A stretch of 64,000 nt of DNA from assembly GCF_000518605.1 (NCBI RefSeq), contig NZ_JADX01000004.1, positions 220,875-284,874 of the forward strand. The letters run 5' to 3'. Made by a program: the position numbers and the translations under genes. Numbering within the stretch: the stretch's first letter is position 1; every line of letters starts with the position of its first letter. The notes under the pieces were generated by a model that saw only the letters and a program-made list of their open reading frames with translations, made no database searches and was not told the origin of the DNA. The stretch is from Shewanella fidelis ATCC BAA-318 (GTDB taxonomy: Bacteria; Pseudomonadota; Gammaproteobacteria; Enterobacterales; Shewanellaceae). This document shows, in pieces, positions 58,114 to 64,000 of the stretch.

Positions 58114-58431
58114 ATGCAAAAAAATAATCTGTTAACTGATTTACCTGTGGATTTAACCCTGGAGGTGTTTGAGCCTTTGGTTAAAACAGAGCAGTTATTG
58201 ATTGAGCGAATTGTCTCAAAAGCCCATGTTACACCACAAGGACAATGGTACGACCAAAAACGAAGTGAGTGGGTGATGGTTATGCAAGGGGCGGCCAGAC
58301 TTGAATTTATTGATGGCAAATGCGTTGTTCTGCAAGTGGGAGAGCATCTAAATATCCCCGCTCACGTTAAACATCGAGTGGCGTGGACCAGCGAAGAAGT
58401 TGAGACTATTTGGTTAGCGGTTCACTATTAA
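58114..58431 (+). CDS. Cupin-domain protein
   Basis: A 105-residue single-domain cupin starting 24 bases after norR, with GGAGG before the ATG. The core VMVMQGAARLEFIDGK...LQVGEHLNIPAHVKHRVAWTS follows the cupin pattern, with His residues in HVKHR for metal binding; the first cupin motif lacks the usual two histidines. It is probably co-transcribed with norR, but no role in nitric oxide handling is established here. Confidence 0.78.
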   Translation: MQKNNLLTDLPVDLTLEVFEPLVKTEQLLIERIVSKAHVTPQGQWYDQKRSEWVMVMQGAARLEFIDGKCVVLQVGEHLNIPAHVKHRVAWTSEEVETIWLAVHY

Positions 58432-58555
58432 CCGCGATTAAGAGTAATCATGAGTTGGTTAAAAATTGATTTTATATTAGCTAACGCCAAAGCTGACTGC
58501 TTTTGCTATAATCTTCGCCCAAAATATTTGTGTTAACCCTTTTTGAGTGATTTTT

Positions 58556-60505
58556 ATGAGCAATGTTGGCATCTATACTCCTAGCGATAAGCTCGGCGGC
58601 AAGTCTGCAGATACGGTGCAACCTCCACTAGAGATGCAAAATAACCGTTTAGAACTGTTGGCTCCGGCTAAAAATGCCGACTACGGTATAGAAGCGATCC
58701 GCCATGGTGCTGATGCAGTATACATAGGTGGTCCTGCATTTGGCGCACGTGCCACAGCGGGTAACAGCGTCGAGGATATCGCGCGTCTCTGTCGCTTTGC
58801 TCATCAATATCATGCCCAAGTATTTGTTGCTATCAATACCATTTTGATGGACGACGAATTAGAAGCGGCGCAGAAGCTTATCTGGGAAGTATATGAAGCC
58901 GGCGCAGATGCACTTATTGTGCAAGATATGGGGATATTGCAACTCGATTTACCACCAATTGCCTTGCATGCCAGTACACAAATGGATAATCGTAGCCCTG
59001 AAAAGGTGGCTTTCTTAGAGCAAGTTGGTTTTTCGCAAGTGGTACTTGCTCGTGAGTTAGGTTTAAGCCAAATTCGCGATGTTGCCGCAAAAACTAACAT
59101 GCAGATTGAGTTCTTTATCCACGGCGCATTATGTGTAGCCTTTAGCGGCTTATGTAACTTAAGTCACTCATTTAGCAATCGCAGCGCTAATCGTGGCGAG
59201 TGCTCGCAGATGTGCCGTTTGCCTGCGGATTTAAAGACCCGCCAAGGTGATGTCTTAGCACAAAATGAGCATTTACTCTCCCTTAAAGATAATAACCAAA
59301 CTGACAATTTAGAAGCCTTGATTGATGCGGGCGTGCGCTCGTTTAAAATTGAAGGACGTTTAAAAGATCTCAGCTACGTTAAAAACGTGACTGCGCATTA
59401 TCGGCAACAACTCGATGCCATTATTGCCCGTCGCCCTGAATTTGTCGCTTCATCTCATGGCCGTTGTGAACATACTTTTACCCCAGATCCTGAAAAGACT
59501 TTTAACCGCGGCAAAACAGATTACTTCGTGCATGAACGTAGTCAAGGGATGAATGACTTCCGCTCTCCAAAGTATATTGGTGAAGAGGTGGCAACGGTTA
59601 AACGGATTGGTAAAGACTTCATCGAAGTCAGTTCAACAGAAACCTTCAACAACGGTGACGGTCTATGTTTCTTCCCAAGCGATTATGCTGAGGCGAAACA
59701 ATCTGATGACAAGCTAAAAGGCTTGCGTGTAAACCGCGCTGAAGGTCTAAAGTTGTTTGTTACCCGTATGCCTAAAGAGCTGAAAGTGGGGATGACAATT
59801 TATCGTAACCACAATCAAGCCTTTGAAACCATATTGGCTAAAGAGTCTGCTAAGCGGGTTATTGGGGTTGATTTGGTGCTAGCTGATACTGATGACGGTG
59901 TGTCGCTGACCATGACAGACGTTTATGGCCACACAGCAACTCAGTCATTAGTCATAGAGAAAACCGCAGCGACTGATGTTGAAAAAGCACAACAAGGTTT
60001 ACGTAAGCAGTTAGCAAAGTTGGGTAGCACAGACTTTAAAGCCCATAACATTTCAATTGCAACCAGTGAGACTTGGTTTATTCCTACCTCACTATTAAAT
60101 GGCCTTCGCCGAGATACAGTTACCGCGCTAGAACAAGCACGTGTTAATGATTATGTGCGTCCTAAAGCATGGAAGTATAACCAAGATGCGGTTTATCCGG
60201 TTAAGCATTTAAGCTACTTAGGCAATGTTGCCAACGAGCAGGCGAAAGCGTTTTATCAGCGTCATGGTGTCATTGAAATTCAAGATACCTATGAGAAGAA
60301 CGGTATTAGTGAAGATGTGCCGTTAATGGTGACTAAGCACTGTTTACGTTTTAACTTTAACCTTTGTCCAAAAGAGGTGCCGGGGATTAAAGCCGAGCCT
60401 ATGATATTAGAAATAGGTAAAGACGTACTTAAGTTAGTGTTTGACTGTCCGAAATGTGAAATGATGGTGGTAGGTGAAAACCGACAAGTTCGTACAGCCG
60501 ATTAG
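58556..60505 (+). CDS. rlhA: 23S rRNA 5-hydroxycytidine C2501 synthase (U32 family)
   Basis: Hydroxylates C2501 of 23S rRNA, with prephenate and iron supply implicated in E. coli. The ATG at 58556 gives 649 residues, close to E. coli RlhA (YdcP), and longer than the tRNA-modifying U32 paralogues. The U32 core is seen as ELLAPAKNADYGIEAIRHGADAVYIGG, FIHGALCVAFSGLCNLS and NRGECSQMCRLP, and SFKIEGRLKD. The DUF3656-type central part and C-terminal cysteines (CPKCEM) complete the family layout. It stands alone and is followed by a broken PH-domain gene. Confidence 0.88.
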   Translation: MSNVGIYTPSDKLGGKSADTVQPPLEMQNNRLELLAPAKNADYGIEAIRHGADAVYIGGPAFGARATAGNSVEDIARLCRFAHQYHAQVFVAINTILMDDELEAAQKLIWEVYEAGADALIVQDMGILQLDLPPIALHASTQMDNRSPEKVAFLEQVGFSQVVLARELGLSQIRDVAAKTNMQIEFFIHGALCVAFSGLCNLSHSFSNRSANRGECSQMCRLPADLKTRQGDVLAQNEHLLSLKDNNQTDNLEALIDAGVRSFKIEGRLKDLSYVKNVTAHYRQQLDAIIARRPEFVASSHGRCEHTFTPDPEKTFNRGKTDYFVHERSQGMNDFRSPKYIGEEVATVKRIGKDFIEVSSTETFNNGDGLCFFPSDYAEAKQSDDKLKGLRVNRAEGLKLFVTRMPKELKVGMTIYRNHNQAFETILAKESAKRVIGVDLVLADTDDGVSLTMTDVYGHTATQSLVIEKTAATDVEKAQQGLRKQLAKLGSTDFKAHNISIATSETWFIPTSLLNGLRRDTVTALEQARVNDYVRPKAWKYNQDAVYPVKHLSYLGNVANEQAKAFYQRHGVIEIQDTYEKNGISEDVPLMVTKHCLRFNFNLCPKEVPGIKAEPMILEIGKDVLKLVFDCPKCEMMVVGENRQVRTAD

Positions 60506-60562
60506 CTTCGCTTAACATCAGCGAGCTAATTTAACGCTCTCAAACTATTAAGGAAAATAGCA

Positions 60563-61259
60563 ATGGGATTATTAGATTCGCTGATGGGTAATGCATCTGA
60601 GGTTAACCTAGATGAGTTAACCCAAGAGTAAATACCAATTAGTATAAGAAGTTGATCTACTCAGAGCGTTTTTGGCAAACTAATTCAAGGCGAATAATTG
60701 AAAGAATGGTTGTTCCCTTGTGAAGTTATTCAACGCAGAAGTAGGCAGCCAAAAACGCTCCAGAATGGCGAGTTTTAGCGGCGCTGATCCTGCGACTCTT
60801 GATTATAAAGAGGAAGCTTGAACCTAGTTCTACTATGCTCTTCACTCGTTGCAAGCTGCATGGATGCAGCGAATGTCATTTAAGCAGGAGCACTTAATGA
60901 CCTTGTCTCAGTGCCGCTAAATTCTCGCTGAGCGATCAAATCTTTATGCTAATTGGTATGTTATGGCAGATGATGAGTCGTTAGCCTTGGCTTATAAGGT
61001 TATTCGCGATATGTTCGTGTTTACCAATAAGCGCCTTATCTTAATTGATAAGCAAGGTGTGACAGGTAAAAAGGTCAGCTACCACTCAGTGCCTTATAAG
61101 TCGATTACCCACTTTGAGGTGGAAACAGCAGGCACCTTTGATATGGATGCCGAGTTGAAGATATGGATCTCAGGTCAGAAAGATCCATTAATTAAAGAGC
61201 TTAAGCGTGGTACAGATGTGGTGGGGATCCAAAAGACCATCGCAAATATGTCGTTATAA
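60563..61259 (+). pseudogene. bPH-domain protein gene interrupted by a repeat element
   Basis: The first 22 codons (from ATG 60563, with AAGGA upstream) read MGLLDSLMGNASEVNLDELTQE and end at a TAA created at the junction. After the element, the frame from 60963 gives 98 residues (MADDESLALAYKVIRDMF... with FTNKRLILIDKQGVTGKKVSYHSVPYKSI), which is the bacterial PH domain fold. Intact relatives start with the same MGLLD-MGNASEV block and run to about 120 residues. The downstream half could still be made from its own ATG if transcribed. Confidence 0.85.
60633..60958 (-). mobile_element. Full ATACCAAT element (copy B), inside the bPH gene
   Basis: Ends are ATACCAATTAGTATAA (60632-60647) and TTATGCTAATTGGTAT (60944-60959), 15 of 16 paired. 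The body matches copy A in the opposite orientation, including the block GGAGCGTTTTTGGCTGCC seen inverted. It is 326 bp, 62 longer than copy A, with an extra palindrome-rich insert around 60853-60905. No clean 3-bp duplication is visible at its flanks. It encodes no protein. Confidence 0.88.
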
Positions 61260-61304
61260 GCGCTCCACAAACTTATAACCAATCGCAGTGATGCTGCAAA
61301 TGCA

Positions 61305-62498
61305 TTAGCTGCGATTTTGCCAGTGCCAGCTGGGCTTACTCAATATATCTTGGCCCACAATTTCTGTTTGGCCTAACTGCTTATCTAGCTCAATCATATT
61401 GCAATCTTCAAACTGACTTAAGGCGTTAATCAGTCGATTGGCATGGGAAACAATCCAAAGCTGGCAATGGCTTGAAGCTTTTATGATTAAGCGTGAAAGT
61501 GCCGGCAGTAGATCTGGGTGTAAGCTGGTTTCTGGCTCATTGAGTACCATTAGCTCTGGAGGTCTAGGGGTTAATAGCGCAGCAACTAATAACAGATACC
61601 TTAAGGTGCCATCAGATAACTCAGATGCGGATAATGGCCTTAGTAGCCCATGTTGATGAAACTGAATACTTAAGCTGCCATTAGACTCATAGGCTATCAC
61701 CACATGAGCGCCAGGGAATGCGTCACTAATGGCATTATCAAAACCTTCTCTATCACCTATTTCAAAAATTGTTTGAATCGCTGAGGCGAGATCTCTGCCA
61801 TCGTGGTGCAATACAGGCGTTTGGGTGCCGAGCTGTGACTTACGTGCTGGCGCATCACTATCACTTCTAAAATGATCGTAAAAACGCCAAGCTCGGATAC
61901 TGTCTCGTAAGCGGATCACTTCGGGGGTACGCTGAGGATCAGCAAGCTCAGTAAAAATACTGTCGCTATGTTGCATCTGTACATTCAGGGTGTGCCAGCC
62001 AGCAGGACTATTACTGCTTGGATCGCTATCGGCTCGCGTTTTGACTAAAGCACTGCGGCGCTCGAGTAATACCGTTGCAGGGCGGTAAAGCTCTCCAACC
62101 CATATCGCTTCGCGCTTAATTTGTGGATCTAAACCAAATAGGGTGGTGGAGTCAGGTTTAGGTAACCCTAGCTCAATTAAATAGCTAAACTCATCGCTGG
62201 CAAATCCCAGTTTTAGGCGTTTAACTTGTTGGCGTACCGTTGGTTCGACCTCGACTTCTCCTGTAAGCATGCGCTTAGAGATATGTTCAGGCCCAGCCCA
62301 AAAACTTGAATCTAGGCCGCCTTCTTGAGCAAGTGCATTTACCACACCACCTTGAGCAGTCTGTGCCAGCAAACGCAGCGCTTTATAGAGGTTAGATTTA
62401 CCACTGCCGTTGGCGCCAGTGACTAAATTTAGCCGTGATAGAGGGATCACTATCTCGCGGAGAGAACGATAATTTTGAATGGCTAAAGTGGTCAGCAT
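61305..62498 (-). CDS. SMC/RecF-like AAA ATPase
   Basis: A 397-residue ATPase of the stand-alone ABC-type (AAA_21) group. Walker A is TGANGSGKSN at about 27-36; the signature-like motif is ELSDGTLR; Walker B is LMVLNEPETSLHP (Asn before Glu instead of Asp); the His switch is SHANRL. No coiled coil insert or nuclease (TOPRIM) domain is seen. Such proteins are found alone, in DNA repair, or as ATPase parts of defence systems. The start faces an HNH nuclease gene across about 205 bases. Confidence 0.82.
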   Translation of the reverse strand: MLTTLAIQNYRSLREIVIPLSRLNLVTGANGSGKSNLYKALRLLAQTAQGGVVNALAQEGGLDSSFWAGPEHISKRMLTGEVEVEPTVRQQVKRLKLGFASDEFSYLIELGLPKPDSTTLFGLDPQIKREAIWVGELYRPATVLLERRSALVKTRADSDPSSNSPAGWHTLNVQMQHSDSIFTELADPQRTPEVIRLRDSIRAWRFYDHFRSDSDAPARKSQLGTQTPVLHHDGRDLASAIQTIFEIGDREGFDNAISDAFPGAHVVIAYESNGSLSIQFHQHGLLRPLSASELSDGTLRYLLLVAALLTPRPPELMVLNEPETSLHPDLLPALSRLIIKASSHCQLWIVSHANRLINALSQFEDCNMIELDKQLGQTEIVGQDILSKPSWHWQNRS

Positions 62499-62703
62499 AA
62501 TGAGCTCATTTCTGTTAGTGATTGCAGTCGCTAATAGTTGCCTGCCGTATGATCTGTTGCTGGCTACAAGATAAAAGCTTAATGTTGATAACGCGCTTAT
62601 CTTACCTGAGCAACATAGAGTTTTCGAGGATGAGCGGCTGAATGAGTTTACTGTGGTGACTTGTTCGCAAGCAAAGATGGTTAAAACATAAAAGGAATTG
62701 GTT

Positions 62704-63141
62704 ATGTGGTCGGTAACGTTTCAAGCAGAAACAAGGCGAAGTAAGTCTTATAAGACAGAAAATGGCGCATTGAAAGCGATATGGAAATGGCTGAAGTCTA
62801 ATCAGCATCAAGGTATCGACAGTCATGCAATTTTGATTGCTCCCGGTAATGCGCCTGAGCGTTATGATGATTGGCAGGCGTTACCTTTTACTGAGTCAAA
62901 ACAAGATTTTTATCAGTCTGGCAAGTGGTTAAAGTTAAGGGTACAGGCGTTTGAGTTATATGGAAACCGCTGTGCCTGTTGCGGCATTACGCCGGCGCAA
63001 GGTGCCACAATGCACGTTGATCACATAAAACCGCGCTCTAAATATCCACAGTTAGCTTTGGATATTCAGAATCTGCAGATTTTATGTGAGGCATGTAATA
63101 AGGGGAAATCCAATTATTCTGAGACCAAGTGGCGTAACTAA
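62704..63141 (+). CDS. HNH endonuclease family protein
   Basis: A 145-residue protein, ATG at 62704 with AAGGA seven bases upstream. The N-terminal 60 residues are of unrecognised type. The HNH fold covers about 75-137: Cys90/Cys93 (NRCACCG), the catalytic HVDHIKPRSKYP (His104, Asp106, His107), NLQILC and CNKGK with Cys128/Cys131 completing a zinc site. It probably cuts DNA, but the biological target is unknown. It diverges from the AAA ATPase gene and converges on the SufE-family gene. Confidence 0.85.
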   Translation: MWSVTFQAETRRSKSYKTENGALKAIWKWLKSNQHQGIDSHAILIAPGNAPERYDDWQALPFTESKQDFYQSGKWLKLRVQAFELYGNRCACCGITPAQGATMHVDHIKPRSKYPQLALDIQNLQILCEACNKGKSNYSETKWRN

Positions 63142-63147
63142 AGCAGG

Positions 63148-63591
63148 TTAAGCCACGGCCTTTATCGCATCAGCCAATGCCAGCAAACCATTGGTGCGAG
63201 AAGGGCTCAGCTGGCCGGCAAGACCTAATTTTGCGAAAAACTCATTAGGTTCAAACTCACTAATCTCTGCGCTGGTTTTACCATTACACGCAATTAATAG
63301 CAGTGTGATTAAGCCTTTTACAATGCGAGCATCACTATCGGCGATAAAGTAATGTAAGCCATCAATTTCTGCGTGATATAGCCAAGCGTTGCTCTCGCAG
63401 CCGCGCACTTGAGCGCTTTCGACACGCAGCTGCTCATCAAGTTTAGGCAGTGTTTTACCGAGTAACATGATCTGGCGGTAACGTTCTTGCCAGTTTCCAG
63501 CTTGCTCAAATAGCGTTAATGTCGCTTGTAGATCGTTATCAAGGGTTGCAGTTAAAAACTGTTCATTAGCGGGTTGAACTGGCTGACTCAT
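63148..63591 (-). CDS. SufE/CsdE family sulfur acceptor protein
   Basis: Accepts sulfur from a cysteine desulfurase for iron-sulfur or other sulfur transfer. The 147 residues have the conserved acceptor Cys65 in VRGCESNAWL and the family block GNWQERYRQIMLLGKTLPKL. It resembles CsdE as well as SufE; the partner desulfurase (csdA or sufS) is not visible, though it may lie beyond the repeat-rich end of the window. The HNH gene ends seven bases away on the opposite strand. Confidence 0.88.
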   Translation of the reverse strand: MSQPVQPANEQFLTATLDNDLQATLTLFEQAGNWQERYRQIMLLGKTLPKLDEQLRVESAQVRGCESNAWLYHAEIDGLHYFIADSDARIVKGLITLLLIACNGKTSAEISEFEPNEFFAKLGLAGQLSPSRTNGLLALADAIKAVA

Positions 63592-63639
63592 TAAATGACC
63601 TAAATTGAATTAATTAAATAAATAAAAACGTGTTTAGCT

Positions 63640-64000
63640 TTCTACAAGGTCCTAGGCCCTAGGGCGCTTCGCTCAGAGGGCGGGCTAAAGCCCTGCTAGG
63701 ATAAGCCAAAGCTAAAAGCCAAAAGGCAAAAGCCAAAAGCCAAAAGGCAAAAGCCAAAAGCTAAAAGCCAAAAGGCAAAAGCCAAAAGCTAAAAACTCAG
63801 GCTGTTATCTTTGCTCTGCCTAGGACCTGCATTTAGTAGGACCTAGGCCCTAGGGCGCTTCGCTTAGAGGGCGGGCTAAAGCCCTGCTAGGAAAATCTAA
63901 AAGCCAAAGCCAAAAGCCTCAGGCTGTTATCTTTGCTCTACCTAGGACCTGCTTTTCCTAGAACCTGCTTTTCCTAGAACCTGCATTAAGTAGGACCTAG
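63640..64000. repeat. Tandem complex repeat with heptamer arrays
   Basis: Two near-identical blocks start with CCTAGGCCCTAGGGCGCTTCG (63650 and 63842), continue through GGGCGGGCTAAAGCCCTGC and end with CTCAGGCTGTTATCTTTGCT followed by CCTAGGACCTGC. Between them an AAAAGCC/AAAAGGC/AAAAGCT heptamer run occupies about 63703-63795. The final part is TTTTCCTAGAACCTGC repeated. The array continues past the window edge. No protein is encoded. Confidence 0.85.

Noticed and set aside
60963..61259. Independent intact small gene
   Set aside because: The missing N-terminal 22 residues are present on the other side of the element in the same orientation, so an interrupted gene explains the data better.

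Overview
The window looks like a chromosomal segment of a marine Shewanella-type gammaproteobacterium. The evidence is an E. coli-like core gene set (fbp, arcA, lysC, asnC, rluA, ldhA, ahpCF, prfB-lysS, rluE, hmp-norR, rlhA, sufE-family), families common in Alteromonadales (DUF3332, DUF3293, DUF3019, MipA/OmpV, GlyGly-CTERM proteases), and AT-leaning intergenic DNA with heptamer repeat arrays and small non-autonomous repeat elements. No rRNA, tRNA, CRISPR array, prophage or transposase gene was recognised.

Layout. 0-16 kb: a truncated secreted-protein gene, fbp, a dipeptidyl-peptidase IV, the redox regulator arcA, a DUF3293 gene behind a CRP-like site, lysC behind a lysine riboswitch, an M14-type deacylase, a large secreted subtilase, asnC, rluA and three small genes. 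16-31 kb: D-lactate dehydrogenase preceded by a possible small RNA, a dienelactone hydrolase, DUF3332, a spermidine synthase-like protein, ahpC-ahpF, a diguanylate cyclase, a thioredoxin-CcdA fusion, a GlpD-like oxidase, and a four-gene operon mipA-DUF3019-response regulator-histidine kinase. 32-43 kb: a second giant subtilase divergent from that operon, chrA, and a 1431-residue fusion of a GltD-like NAD(P)H module with a molybdopterin formate dehydrogenase-type subunit. 43-64 kb: prfB with its programmed +1 frameshift, lysS, an orphan membrane protein, a PAS-GGDEF-EAL protein, rluE, nagB, a nitroreductase, the nitric-oxide pair hmp/norR, rlhA, a PH-domain gene broken by an inserted element, an SMC-like ATPase, an HNH nuclease, a SufE-family gene and a repeat-rich end.

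How the genes work together. Several sets deal with redox and nitrosative stress: ArcA, AhpCF, Hmp under NorR with a visible sigma-54 promoter and paired NorR-type sites, and the nitroreductase. Protein-degrading secretion is represented by two GlyGly-CTERM subtilases and DPP-IV. Cyclic-di-GMP turnover is represented by one cyclase and one probable phosphodiesterase.

The most interesting non-coding signal is a family of 264-326 bp elements with 16-bp inverted ends (ATACCAATYAGTATAA). There are two full copies and two remnants. One copy splits a PH-domain gene and another rewrites the C-terminus of RluE. A second, separate repeat system uses heptamer arrays (CCTAGGA/CCTAGAA/AAAAGCC) and occurs at three places, including over the stop codon of fbp. 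All functional calls are from reading the sequence; no database search was run.
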